A DNA stretch of 64,000 bases from Artemisia argyi (taxonomy: Eukaryota > Streptophyta > Magnoliopsida > Asterales > Asteraceae). A model generated the notes under the pieces. It saw only the letters and a program-made list of their open reading frames with translations, had not been told where the DNA came from and searched no databases. The number at the start of each line of letters is the position of its first letter. The stretch's first letter is position 1. The stretch spans positions 7,608,597 through 7,672,596 of the forward strand of contig CM060703.1 of assembly GCA_030686995.1 (NCBI GenBank), read 5' to 3'. The translations under genes and the position numbers were made by a program. Below, piece after piece: positions 42,498 to 52,868 of this stretch.

Positions 42498-43317
42498 AAA
42501 TTTTGAAATAATATAATAAAATATGTAGTTATTGAGTAAATGTAACAACTATCGTGACGACATTGTTTGACCGTATTAATGTTGACCACTTATTGGAAAT
42601 TAGTGAATGGGGAAAGCAAAATGTGGTATATGCCTCAACACACCCAGGCTAGCTATTTCTTGAAAGGGATGGAATGAGTTGAAAATTCAGCCATCATTGC
42701 GTACGTCATCAACCTTAACTGTAACCAATCATTTTAGAGTAATTGTGAAACCGGCCCTAGAATTTCGAAAGTGCGACGCGCAGTATTCTAGGGAACTATG
42801 GTGTGCAAGTACGTAGTGTCGATCCCAGCTAGCATAAGACATGCAAAACTTTGAAAGTGCTGTCGCAGACTCTTCAAAGACGATATTTGCTAACTAAAGT
42901 TCCACACAAGAAGTGTGTCCGAACTTTCGTAGTTGTAAAGACTGCATGTGCAATTCGGCCAAACAACAAGGATGGTTTCTTTAATTTACACTACAAATTA
43001 AGAAAAGTATAAGTAACATGTTAATGTACACCAGTTTTAAGTTATAATTATAACGTTTAGCCACACTTCTTAAAAGTTATCGCCTAACAGTTGGTAATTA
43101 GTAGGCCTAATGTGAAGGAAGGTTCCTTTGTTGTAATCCATTTCATGTTTCCATTTTGACTTCCAATTTTTTATAGAGAAAATAAATATATAGAAGAGCA
43201 AAATGTTGGCATGTTGTGACTGAACTAATTTTTTTAGTCAGGAAAAACACACTACCCGTGTTTGTGGATTTAAAAAAGTTAAGTTTTGTGTTTAAGTGAA
43301 TTATGAATGGCACAATA
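42498..43317. other. EXORDIUM-array unit, upstream region of the intact plus-strand gene
   Basis: No gene. Paralogous to 49368-50232 almost base for base (GACGACATTGTTTGACCGTATTAA, CCAGGCTAGCT, CATCATTGCGTACGTCATCAACC, TTCCACACAAGAAGTGTGTCCG, GTAATCCATTTCATGTTTCC). This is the promoter-proximal half of a duplication unit. Confidence 0.65.
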
Positions 43318-43333
43318 CCTTTCTAGACAGGTT
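43318..43333 (+). promoter_or_regulatory. Conserved upstream block CCTTTCTAGACAGGTT (copy 3)
   Basis: Lies about 90 bp before the TATA box and 168 bp before the ATG of the intact gene at 43501. This is the only copy that still fronts a complete gene, which makes it the best candidate for a real regulatory element. Confidence 0.6.
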
Positions 43334-43419
43334 TATTCCATCCTTCAGGACAAAACGAGTATTTCACTCGAATGAACAGCTGTATCATGCATTGTTTGAT
43401 AACCACATGCAATTTTGAA

Positions 43420-43430
43420 GGTATAAATAC
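43420..43430 (+). promoter_or_regulatory. TATA box of the plus-strand EXORDIUM gene
   Basis: GGTATAAATAC, about 75 bp upstream of the start codon, followed by TACACTCTTCACAATTAGTATCACC, a leader shared with the other array members. Confidence 0.8.
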
Positions 43431-43500
43431 TACACTCTTCACAATTAGTATCACCATCAACTCATCAACTATTTCTTCAATCACTAATTCTTCACAAAGA

Positions 43501-44445
43501 ATGACTCCTATTCACTTTTTGCTACTTTTGATCTTTGTATTCTCAATCTTACATGCTCCTTTTGCGACGAGGCGGCTTACTGAGTTGGTTCGTGACTCGC
43601 CTAACTTACTTAAGTACCACAATGGTCCTCTCCTAAGTGGAAATATCTCTGTTAACCTCGTTTGGTATGGCAACTTTAAACCATCCCAAAAGGCCATTAT
43701 CTCCGATTTCATCACCTCGTTATCATCTAAATCTAGCCAGCAACCCTCCGTCGCCACATGGTCGAGAACTACCGAAAAATACCACAACAAATTGTCTAAA
43801 CCCGTGTCGCTGTCCGCAAAGCTTGGTAAACAAGTATCCGACCCGAAATACTCCTTTGGGAAGTCATTAACCGATGACCACCTTGTTAAACTTGCTTCAA
43901 AAGTTGCATCACCAAATGCTGTTAATGTAGTTTTAACAGCTAGTGACGTGGCAGTTACACGTTTTTGCTCTGGCAGGTGTGGGACACATAGCTCTGCAGT
44001 AGCAAATTATGTAACTGCCCAAGGTGAAGGAAAGAAATATAAATTTCCATATATTTGGGTTGGAAACTCGGAGACACAGTGTCCAGGTCAATGTGCATGG
44101 CCATTCCACCAACCTATATACGGACCACAGGGTGCACCATTGATCGCACCCAATAATGATGTGGGTCTAGACGGTATGGTGATTAACTTGGCTAGCTTAT
44201 TGGCTGGTACGGCTACGAATCCTTTTGGGAATGGATATTATCAAGGGGACGTGAGTGCCCCATTAGAGGCTGCATCCGCGTGTCCTGGAATATATGGGAA
44301 AGGGGCGTATCCCGGGTACCCAGGGGATTTGCTGGTGGACTCGACTACGGGTGCTAGTTATAATGCACATGGCACGAACGGAAGAAAGTATTTGGTTCCT
44401 GCAATGTATGACCCATCGACTTCAACTTGTTCCACTTTGGTCTAA
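43501..44445 (+). CDS. EXORDIUM/PHI-1-like secreted protein, intact
   Basis: An intronless frame of 314 codons. I chose the ATG at 43501 over the in-frame one at 43372 because 43501 begins the signal peptide ([22 protein letters not shown]), aligns exactly with the other intact gene, and 43372 lies upstream of the TATA box. Family signatures: [78 protein letters not shown] and STLV at the end. All six cysteines of the paralogue are kept. The predicted role is an apoplastic protein promoting cell expansion. It has the conserved upstream block and TATA box, so it is the member most likely to be expressed as the original. Confidence 0.95.
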   Translation: MTPIHFLLLLIFVFSILHAPFATRRLTELVRDSPNLLKYHNGPLLSGNISVNLVWYGNFKPSQKAIISDFITSLSSKSSQQPSVATWSRTTEKYHNKLSKPVSLSAKLGKQVSDPKYSFGKSLTDDHLVKLASKVASPNAVNVVLTASDVAVTRFCSGRCGTHSSAVANYVTAQGEGKKYKFPYIWVGNSETQCPGQCAWPFHQPIYGPQGAPLIAPNNDVGLDGMVINLASLLAGTATNPFGNGYYQGDVSAPLEAASACPGIYGKGAYPGYPGDLLVDSTTGASYNAHGTNGRKYLVPAMYDPSTSTCSTLV

Positions 44446-44579
44446 GAAGTAAAATAAAATATGTACAAATGAAAATATGAGAAACAGTAATGATTTAATT
44501 TGTTTGTGGTTATATGTATTTATTCATTTATTCTCTGTTTGTAGGATCTTAAGAAGTATATATCAAATAAACTAGTTAT

Positions 44580-45236
44580 TTTTTTTTGGGTAAAAGGTTG
44601 ACGACCCGGTAAATATATTACTCCAAAAAACATTTAAGTACAATGGATATGAGTGAATCCCATATCTCAGCCCGTTACATAGGCGAAAAGCTTACATAAC
44701 AAGATACTTCCTATTTTCTAGTCAAGAAAACAAACCACTACCACATAATATTGAAAGACTCGGACAAACATATAAACTACTTCCTACGACCTTGGAGATT
44801 AAAGCCATAAATGGCATTAAGAGCATCCAATTCCCCAGGGAGATCGTAAATTTGCTTCGAGTAATCATCATAGTCATCAAGCTCATCTTCACGTTCATGA
44901 CCTCCACCAAAAAGATTTGCTGATTCGTCAAACGTGTTAAGAACCTCCTCGTCCTCACTATCAGAAACCACAACATTACCCACCTTGGAAAATGGGTTAG
45001 CTCTCTTAGTGACAGAGGCGGACGGAATAGGATGACCTACATCATCCACAAGAATAGCTTTCCCATCAATAAGTAGCTTTTCAAGCTTACTAATTTTCTC
45101 CACAATAGGAGTAGAACCAACTTCCTTAGTCCTCATTGAATCACCCACAAGCGGTTCTTGTGATGTAGTACTAGTACTAATCGACACATCCTCATTAACT
45201 TCCAGTGTACGACCATCATCCACATCCTTTTTCTTA
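44580..45236 (-). mobile_element. 5'-truncated recent copy of the ORF1-only LINE
   Basis: Minus strand, starting from its T-run (44579-44587) and ending within ORF1 at GGATGTGGATGATGG. Over about 650 bp it appears to differ from the 3' part of the element at 2037-4796 by a single base (near 44600), so both are recent. It inserted downstream of the intact EXORDIUM gene. The flank AACTAGTTATT continues differently in the paralogous unit at 50521 (TCTATTAAAGGCAC), which lacks it. A target duplication is not evident. Confidence 0.85.
44777..45236 (-). pseudogene. LINE ORF1 C-terminal fragment
   Basis: About 152 residues identical in protein sequence to the C-terminus of the ORF at 2451-4602 (from KDVDDGRTLEVNEDV to GRRK). 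It has no start of its own; the upstream half was lost by 5' truncation during integration. Confidence 0.8.
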
Positions 45237-47199
45237 TTGCACAATCTGTTAAATTTTATTATCTATTTCGTTTCAACAACCTTTTTCTTTTTGTATACTT
45301 TGACACTAGCTATATACATAATGGATGCACGACTATATGGAACTTGTCTTGGGGCGTCTTTGGCTTTACGATAGGAAGCTCGCCTTGGAAAAAAAGTCTT
45401 TCTCTTCCTGAGTGTGAATCTAGACTATTTCAGTACGCTTTTTAACCAACATACTCAACTCAACTGAAAAAACTAAATCAATTGAGTTATGTTGGATAAA
45501 AAGCATCTTAGAACTTTTTGTAAGAGCTGAAAAAGTGTATATACACACACATATAGTCCGAATAGTCGTGCATCCAACATAACTCAACTGAATAAACTGA
45601 ATCAAGTTATTCGATGATAAAAGTTAGAGGTAGCAAGACGGACCGGCTGAGTGAGTTTGGGTAATAGGTCAAAACGAGTTCGTGTCAAATGAGCCACTAT
45701 GAAAAACAGGTCGAACATGTTCAAGTCAAGATTGCCGTCTCTAATAAAAATAGTGTTCACCCCTGTAGACTGGGATTTTTTTGGATTTAGCTTTGACATT
45801 GGCTTTTCTTTTAAGTTCTACCTGTTTTAATCCACAATACCAATATTGAGGCCCAAATAAAAGTTATGATCATGTATACTACACTTAAATCGTTCTCTAG
45901 TTCTGGCTAGAAAAAAAGTTTACTGCTCCGTAGGACTTTGCATTATGTACAGAGAAACCATTATTTACTCTTCAAATAAATTTACAATAATGGGTACTTA
46001 TCTTTAGGGTGACTAGATTTCTTTTAAAGTTCCCAACCACAATATCTACTTGTTCAAAAAGTATTGCAAAATTTGATGCATATACATAAAAATTAAAGTA
46101 AACTGCAAAAATCCTTCTTGTAGTATATCAATATTGCAAGTATAGTCCGTATCTTTTTTTTCGATAGCGCATACATCGTTTCTATGAGAAACTATTGATG
46201 TGGATATCATTTTTGGCTTAAAGTGAAATGACTAAAATGCCTCAAAGTGAAAGGCATAGTCTCACTGAAGTGAAGCGTATTTTAGTCATTTTACTTTGAG
46301 TCATGAACAAAATCCGCACCAAAGGTTTCTTACAGAGACGACGCCTGCACTTTCGAAAATATAAAGACTACAGGACGATTTTTGCGATTTACTCTAGAAA
46401 TTAATGGAAATAAATAAATTAATACATGCACGACTAGGAAGGTTCGCTTGTGCCTTTAATTTGTAGTATCCACTTGTTTCTTGATGGCTCAGTTTTGACT
46501 AATTTTATAAATAAAGCATTGAAATTAAGGGTTGACTTAATGAGAAAGGTCAATTGGAATAAACTTTATATTTTCTATGCTAATAGCCAACAGATGTATA
46601 TATATTTACTACTGCATAGGAAAGCAACATGTTGGTGCTAATCTAAATATATACAGCCTGTTAGTTGATAGTATGGAATGACCGATCGAGTTAGTTAATA
46701 GCCACCACTGAATCAGCAACGAAGATTGCGCAAGTGCTACCAACTTGATAGATTAAGTACTACTCTAAGGCCTTAATCCTAGCGTAAAACGGATGAGTTA
46801 AACGGGTAAATGCATGAGGTTTTTCTTTTTCTGTTTATAATATCTGAAGAGGGGAGTCTTTGATTAAAATGTACGCGGCTTTACCGGGTATTCCCTTAAC
46901 CGTTTCACAACCCGTCCGTAGCCTAAACAAACCTTGATATATTAAATGATAAATCACAAAATAACATAGTTAAAAAATGAAAACCATTGAACTGAAATTG
47001 ACTCGATAATCTTATGTGGTAAAGAATATACATGCATATAAATAAGTACATATGCTATGTTTTATTTTTTCCGGAATGGCCATTTAATTAAGAATCCAGC
47101 AACGAATTAGACTAAAAATCAAATATGGGTTAAGGGAAGGAGCGTTACATAAATCAATTAGTCACTTTATCCACAAGAAACATGATATCCAAAACCTAT
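45237..47199. other. EXORDIUM-array unit without a gene
   Basis: No gene is seen. Paralogous to 53163-54800 (ATTATCTATTTC, TTTGACACTAGCTA, GGATGCACGACTATATGGAACTTG, GGTTGACTTAATGAGAAAGGTC). It carries the empty LINE target GAATGACCGATCGAGTT at 46676-46692. The promoter block and gene that should follow near 46920 are missing; GTCCGTAGCCT is joined directly to AAACAAACCTTGATATATTAAATG, the downstream flank of the remnants. A deletion therefore removed the gene. Confidence 0.6.
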
Positions 47200-47201
47200 T
47201 A

Positions 47202-47330
47202 GGGCACGTTTGGTAGGGTGAAATTTATAGAAATGAAATGAAGTGTAGAAATCAAATCACAGAAATGAATTCTCAAATAAATTCAATATAAATTTCAGTG
47301 TTTGGTAACACCAGAGAATTGACTCAAGAA

Positions 47331-47374
<44 letters not shown>

Positions 47375-47556
47375 CCTCCAATGTTAGGAATTGATTTCCA
47401 CTCAAAATGTAAAAGAAATTAATTCTTTGAAATTGTGTGTAAACTTAACTCCCTAAGAATTGAAAATCTCCATCATTTTATTTTTTTGCCTACCAAACAA
47501 AGGAAATGCATTCATTTCCATTTCTTTGAGCTCATTTCCCCCAACTAAACATGCCC
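47202..47556. mobile_element. PIF/Harbinger-type MITE (Tourist-like), 355 bp
   Basis: Inverted ends GGGCACGTTTGGTAGGG / CCAACTAAACATGCCC flanked by TTA on both sides (47199-47201 and 47557-47559). The paralogous site at about 58610 reads CCTATTAGAGATCC without the insert and with a single TTA, which is a perfect empty site. An (ATT)n microsatellite of about 43 bp (47331-47373) lies inside. Confidence 0.92.
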
Positions 47557-47684
47557 TTAGAGATCCAATGTTACAGTCCCGAGTCTGGATCAAGTTCTGG
47601 GGTTAAGGGCTTGATAGAGAGAACCCAACGATCTCTTAGATAAACTCAATTGACTTTCACTTTGAGACTCTTTATTGAATGAAA

Positions 47685-48035
47685 TCTTTTATATAATAAA
47701 ACAAAACCCTTATTGAGAATTTTTTATTTCAAAAAAATGGATTCATACCTTATTTAGTAATAATTTTATTTTAAAAAAAGATTATTTTCTCATTGGTAAT
47801 ATTTTATATTTATCCATAACACAAGTAGAAGATAAATACAAAAAATATAGATAAGATACAATTGACAAAAGGATTAAAATTTTTAAATAATTTTCTTTAA
47901 TAATAAAAAACTATAATTAAACATCATAAATCAAACAAAACAAAGATTAAATTATTTGTTTTTTAATAAATAAAAATATATGATTAAAAAAATTAAAAAA
48001 AAAAAACCCCGCGCATGCGAGAATATTATAACTAG
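47685..48035 (+). mobile_element. Non-autonomous Helitron, 351 bp
   Basis: Starts TCTTTTATATAATAAAAC and ends GCGCATGCGAGAATATTATAACTAG: a 5' TC, a short GC-rich palindrome (GCGCATGCG) about 15 bp before the end, and a CTAG terminus. It sits between host A and T with no duplication. The paralogue at 58735/58736 reads GAATGAAATACATGTTAC, exactly the empty site. The interior is A/T-rich and non-coding. Confidence 0.92.
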
Positions 48036-48945
48036 TACATGTTACATTTAAAGCAAAGAAAACCTAACAAACCCTAAGCAATAGCAACCTGATAAACCTA
48101 AAACAGTTGTGTTTTATCATAACTAAAATAATTCAAATTGAGGATAAATATCCTAATTAAACATGTAATTCTATAATTCATGCTGGTAGCATTACATCCC
48201 CATTAAGGAAGTGCTTATCCTCAAGCACTAAGGAAAATATGAGACCCTTCAAGTGACTCTGGATCAGTTATAGTCGCGTACTGGTGACCAAGTTACTAGG
48301 TGAAGAAAAATCAACAATATCACAAGTAGCATATCCAAAAACCTCAAAATATGCAACATTTAAAGCTCTTTGGGGAATGTTTCCCTCTTTTCCATGTTGA
48401 TAAGTCGTGTCAAGAAAGTAACAGTACTTCAAGTGTAGCCGGTTATCAGTATTTCAAAGACTGAGAGAACATTCTTGGTTTTAAAAAACGCACATCATTT
48501 GGCAAATTGCATGCATTAATTTATTGTATAAATTTAAAGTTTTGCATCATGGTGCCTAACGCAAAGCATCTCAGATTACGTTCGCATTAGACCGTAATTT
48601 ACCGCATTTGTGTAATGCTAGCAACAGTCGTAATCGTCGCAGTCTAGAATTTAGGTCAATTTGTCATAATTGAACAATTAAAGAAATCTGAATATTTTAA
48701 TAGGTTTTTAAAGATAAAACTTGTTAGGTCCTATCGTAGAGACGCGGGTCTTTCTATGGGTTCAAGAGAAATATCACTTAAGCAATCTTCGATAACTTGG
48801 CAGGTAAACTCTAAACTTACCACTCTGCAAAACTCATGAAGCCTCATAAATCACTAGATTTCTACGGTTGTTGATTACGTGGCCATCGTCTAAAACAAAT
48901 AACCATATGATGAGGACAGAATTCAAGACCGAGCAACGTAGGTGT

Positions 48946-49140
48946 CGTTTAAATTATGACGTAAGCTTGAAGCCTTACTTACGCCGTAACCTTTGTCTGA
49001 TATCTCTTATATTTAGGTCGTTGTTTGAGTTACGCCGTAACTGGATTAGCCAATTACACCGTAACTTGTGTCCAGTTTCTTTATTTCAGTTTTAGGCCGG
49101 TTACGCAGTAACTGGACTTTCCAATTATGTCGTAACCCAT
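48946..49140 (+). promoter_or_regulatory. GTTACGCCGTAAC palindrome cluster
   Basis: About six copies of (G/A)TTACG-C-CGTAAC with point changes (near 48955, 48980, 49031, 49057, 49097 and 49126), alternating with short AT-rich spacers. The TATA box TATAAATATAG is at 49221-49230, about 90 bp downstream. Confidence 0.75.
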
Positions 49141-49220
49141 GTTGTGAGTCAGTTTCTTTATTTAAATTTAAGATGGTTCTAGATGTAATTTAATTATTTT
49201 CTCATCAAGTTTGGCTTCCT

Positions 49221-49231
49221 TATAAATATAG
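49221..49231 (+). promoter_or_regulatory. TATA box of the LTR relic
   Basis: TATAAATATAGGG on the plus strand, followed by TTTGAGTTTATTTTTATG. The duplicate lies at 59925-59935. It defines the U3/R order of the relic. Confidence 0.65.
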
Positions 49232-49367
49232 GGTTTGAGTTTATTTTTATGTATTCCTGGAAATCATTAATAAAGTTATTTTAGAGTCTTTACTCTTATT
49301 AGGGTTTTAATCCTTTGAGGTGTGCCTCGTATATCATCATTGGATTTGGTTAAAGCCGGTATAAGCT

Positions 49368-50232
49368 TGGAAATAATATAATAAAATATGTAGTTATTGT
49401 GTAAATATAACAATTATCTTGACGACATTATTGTTTGACCGTATTAACGTTGACCACTTATTGAGTGGATGGGGAAAGCAAAGTGTTGGTATATGCCTCA
49501 ACATACCCAGGCTAGCTGTTTCTTGAAAGGGATAGAATGAGTTGAATATTCAGCCATCATTGCGTACGTCATCAACCTTAACTGTGACCAATCATTTTAG
49601 AGTAATTGTGAAACCGGCCTTACAATTTCGAAAGTGCAACAAGCAGTCTTCTAGGGAACTATGGTGTGCAAAACAAAACTTTGAAAGTGCTGTCGCAGGC
49701 TCTTCAAAGATGATATTTGCTAACTAAAGTTCCACACAAGAAGTGTGTCCGCACTTTGGAAGTTGTAAAGACTGCATGTGCAATTCGGCCAAACAAGGAT
49801 GGTTTCTTTAATTTACACTACAAATTAAGAAAAGTATAAGTAACATGTTAATGTACACCAGTGTTAAGTTATAATTATAACGTTTAGCCACAATTCTTAA
49901 AAGTTATCTTCTAACAGTTTGTAATTAGTAGGCTTAATGAGAAGGAAGGTTCCTTTGTTGTAATCCATTTCATGTTTCCATTTTGACTTTCAATTTTTTA
50001 TAGAGAAAATAAATATATAGAAGAGCAAAATGTTGGCATGTTGAGACTGTCAGACTGAACTAATTTTTTTAGTAAGCAGGAAAAACACATTACCCGTGTG
50101 TATGGATTTAAAAAAGTTAAGTTTTGTGTTTAAGTGAATTATTAATGAATGGTAAGGAATGAACCTTCCATTTTTCAAATTATATGTGCCATGCATTTAT
50201 TTATTCACAATAAAATTATGAATGGCACAATA
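49368..50232. other. EXORDIUM-array unit, upstream region of a deleted gene
   Basis: No gene. Nearly identical to 42498-43317 in order and sequence, ending at the conserved promoter block. Small indels distinguish the copies. Confidence 0.65.
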
Positions 50233-50248
50233 CCTTTCTAGACAGGTT
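50233..50248 (+). promoter_or_regulatory. Conserved upstream block CCTTTCTAGACAGGTT (copy 4)
   Basis: Identical to the block before the intact gene at 43501, but the TATA box and most of the gene downstream are deleted. Confidence 0.55.
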
Positions 50249-50303
50249 TATTCCATCCTTTAGGACAAAACGAGTATTTCACTCGAATGAACAGCTGTAA
50301 CAT

Positions 50304-50396
50304 GCTAGTTATAATACACATGGCACGAACGGAAGAAAGTATTTGGTTCCTGCTATGTATGACCCATCGAGTTCAAGTTGTTACACTTTGGTCTAA
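50304..50396 (+). pseudogene. EXORDIUM-like C-terminal remnant (internal deletion)
   Basis: Thirty codons plus stop remain: [21 protein letters not shown] then SSSSCYTLV. The sequence jumps from the promoter (GAACAGCTGTAACATGC) directly into this C-terminus (GCTAGTTATAAT). The deletion removed TATA, start, signal peptide and about 90 percent of the protein. The 3' flank matches that of the intact gene. Confidence 0.85.
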
Positions 50397-50544
50397 GAAG
50401 TAAAATCAAATATGTACAAACGAAAATATGAAAAACAGTAATGATTTAATTTGTTAGTTGTTATATGTATTTATTCATTTATTCTCTGTTTGCAGGATCT
50501 TAAAAAGTATATATCAAATAAACTAGTTATTCTATTAAAGGCAC
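50397..50544. other. 3' flank of the deleted EXORDIUM copy
   Basis: Matches the 3' flank of the intact gene at 44446-44580 (GTAAAATCAAATATGTACAAACG, ATTTATTCATTTATTCTCTGTTTG). It ends where the small LTR element starts. Confidence 0.6.
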
Positions 50545-50851
50545 CGTAGATAGCTAGAAACACGATTTCGGAGGTCGAGGTTGATGGTAATACATGTAAT
50601 CCATGTTAGATTCTAGAGAGAGAAAGTAGAGAGGGAAAGGTGGAGAGAAACAAAGGTTTATTAGTTTGAACAAATGAAGGTTACACAATGTTTTCCCACA
50701 CCCCTCATGGAGAGTCATGAGGGGTATTTATAGGCTCAAAATACTCTAAGTTTGCCCCGTTTACATAAGTAGTCTCTACGTGTGCAACATACTACATATC
50801 TAGTCCAACTCACTTGTGTGACGTTATCTTTATAAAAAAGCAAGGCTAACA
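50545..50851 (-). repeat. 3' LTR of the small LTR element
   Basis: (C/T)GTAGATAGC to ...AAGGCTAACA on the plus strand. It includes TATTTATAGGCTC (minus TATA GCCTATAAATA) at about 50727-50740. A 13-bp AGTAGAGAGGGAA-type stretch distinguishes it from the other LTR. Confidence 0.88.
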
Positions 50852-52379
50852 ATCTCCCTCCAAGATATCGTCACACATGAATGGTTACAATGAGACCTAT
50901 AAATACATAAATAAAGTAAATTACAATAATAATAAACAATGTTGACGTTGTTGAAGCGCAGAGTCTCTGTAGTCTAGATACTGAGGCAGACTTGAAGTTC
51001 TTTTCATCCGAAGATCTCGGCATTTGATCTTTGGCACTGACGGCACAGATCTTTGTAGCTCTGAACTTCAACTGTAACGGTCTAGTTAGGTTATTACTCC
51101 CTCCTAACTAGTGAGCCTTTTCTTTCTCCTGCTCCCTCCTGAACTGACAACTCTCTTTTCATCTCGCAGCGGATAAAGTAGATTCAAAAGTGTAGGAACA
51201 TGGTTGTTGTTCGGGGAGCAACACAACAATATGACTCACATAACATTGCATAGAAGGTTGGTAATAAGCTCCGATGTACACATACTTGGTACCTCATGGT
51301 ACTTCTCTGGTATTAAACACAGTTCCCTCGATCAACCAACGTACTGAAGATGAAGCACTACTTCTTTTGGCATGTTCTTCTCCCTCCTGATGGTTGCGAG
51401 TTATCGGAATCATCATAATCTTGTGTACATGCCATACAATTACCTGTACTTTACACGTCCAATGCAATTTAGAGGCCATAACAGCTTTTTGGAGCACATG
51501 CTGTGAGTATATGTTGCTAAGATATGACTCTCTTTATCTACAATCTCCTCTCTTCTCTTCAACCTATAAGCGACCTCTTCAAATTCCAACCAGCTAGTAA
51601 ATAACCACTGAATGGAGACAACCCAATATAACCAATCTGAGAATGAAGTAAACACCCCTTAGATATGTGACTTAATCTTGTACAAAAGTGTGACTAAGAA
51701 CCTATACTGAGCACTACAATGTTACTCCTTTAAGCATAAGTAGTGCCATATACCCAAACCAACAAACAGTATTTGAAACATCCACCTCTTGGACTATCCA
51801 CAACTTCATGTGACACTGAGTACTACAATGTAACTCCTTAAAGTGATAGCTATAACCCGTGAGCACTACAATATAACTCCTTACATCGGGTATAACTAGA
51901 TAATCCAAGTCTTAATCACTATCACTATCAGTGTTTGCCCAAACAAGTATCTCTGAAAGTCATGCATCCATCCAACCTCAAGACTTTGAGATAAATAAGT
52001 ACACATGTCATTGAAGTGAACTTTAAACCCAAATAAGCAATATCGTACAAAAACTCCGTAGTCACAAAAATCTAATACTAGCCGTTGTCATTTGATTGTG
52101 ATTCTTGATCAGGATCTTTTAAGCTATACGTGGTTTTGTTTTGAAGTGAGATAAATTGGTACTAAGATAATGAACCGATGAAATGGTCATGTTCTATGAA
52201 GTGTAGACCAATAATATCATATGTGTTTTTGGTATGATGGTTGAGTTCGTGACATGCGGTGAGTTCACTGGGGGGGTTCAGGGGGGCAGCACACCCCCGA
52301 AAGAATTTTTCGGTAAATTTGGGTTTGAAGACGAGGGTTTTATATGTTAGGTTTGATTTCCTAAACTTGCAATTGACAC

Positions 52380-52660
52380 ATCTTAACTAGCAAATCTCTA
52401 GATAGCAACGCGCTAGCCACCAACTCGCTAAGCAAGCAACTCGCTAGATAACCAACTCGCTAAGCCACCAACTCGTTACTAGCCAACTCGCTAGTCACTA
52501 CAAGACAGAACAGTCGCTATCTAGCGATTTGTCCTTTCACCCATTTATAGTATACTGCCAAATCGCTAGTATGGTTCTTGGCAACTCGCTACCAGGAATG
52601 ATCAAACCGCTGCTAAGAAAAACACTCCGAAACACAACTCGCTACTTAGAAAACTTCATC
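52380..52660 (-). repeat. Iterated AACTCGCTA word in the 5' leader of the small LTR element
   Basis: About ten copies of ACTCGCTA / CTAGCGA-type words in 280 bp (for example near 52410, 52425, 52438, 52455, 52470, 52487, 52510, 52565, 52583 and 52640), just inside the 5' LTR when read on the minus strand. They may matter for RNA packaging or translation of the leader; this is inference. Confidence 0.7.
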
Positions 52661-52855
52661 AATCTTCCAAGTAAACCACCAAATAAGCTGTAGATCACCA
52701 AGAAACGATACTATGTCATGATCTAAGCACGAAAGTACAAGACTTTACTAACTTTAACCACAAAACAAAGATCAAACCATGGTTTTCTTCTAGCTTATTT
52801 TCGAACCAAAAACACCACAAATCACCACAAAACACCACTATCCGCTCCTGGTTAG

Positions 52856-52868
52856 CTCTGATACCAAT
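52856..52868 (-). promoter_or_regulatory. Primer-binding site (tRNA-iMet) of the small LTR element
   Basis: Plus GCTCTGATACCAA is minus TTGGTATCAGAGC, complementary to initiator tRNA-Met, directly adjoining the LTR start at 52869. Confidence 0.85.

Larger units (their letters stand above)
48036..49367 (+). repeat. Degenerate LTR-element relic, duplicated at 58739-60145
   Basis: No ORF with protein similarity. ACATCCCCATTAAGGAAGTGC followed by TTATCCTCAAGCACT (about 48196) resembles a retroelement polypurine-tract region. Farther on are a palindrome cluster, a TATA box and a transcribed-leader-like end. The same block occurs at 58739-60145 at high similarity, so it was part of the host unit before the segmental duplication. 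Confidence 0.6.

Noticed and set aside
43372..43500. Longer 357-codon reading frame for the EXORDIUM gene starting at 43372
   Set aside because: The extra codons cover the TATA box and leader, and the paralogue at 8886 starts at the position equivalent to 43501.
48868..49095. 75-codon ORF, with a paralogue at 59575-59799
   Set aside because: Both cross the GTTACGCCGTAAC cluster and differ by changes without codon bias; the DNA repeat explains the shared frame.
51440..51655. Short ORFs inside the small LTR element (51294-51655, 52716-52964)
   Set aside because: None matches gag, protease, RT or integrase motifs, and all are under 85 codons.
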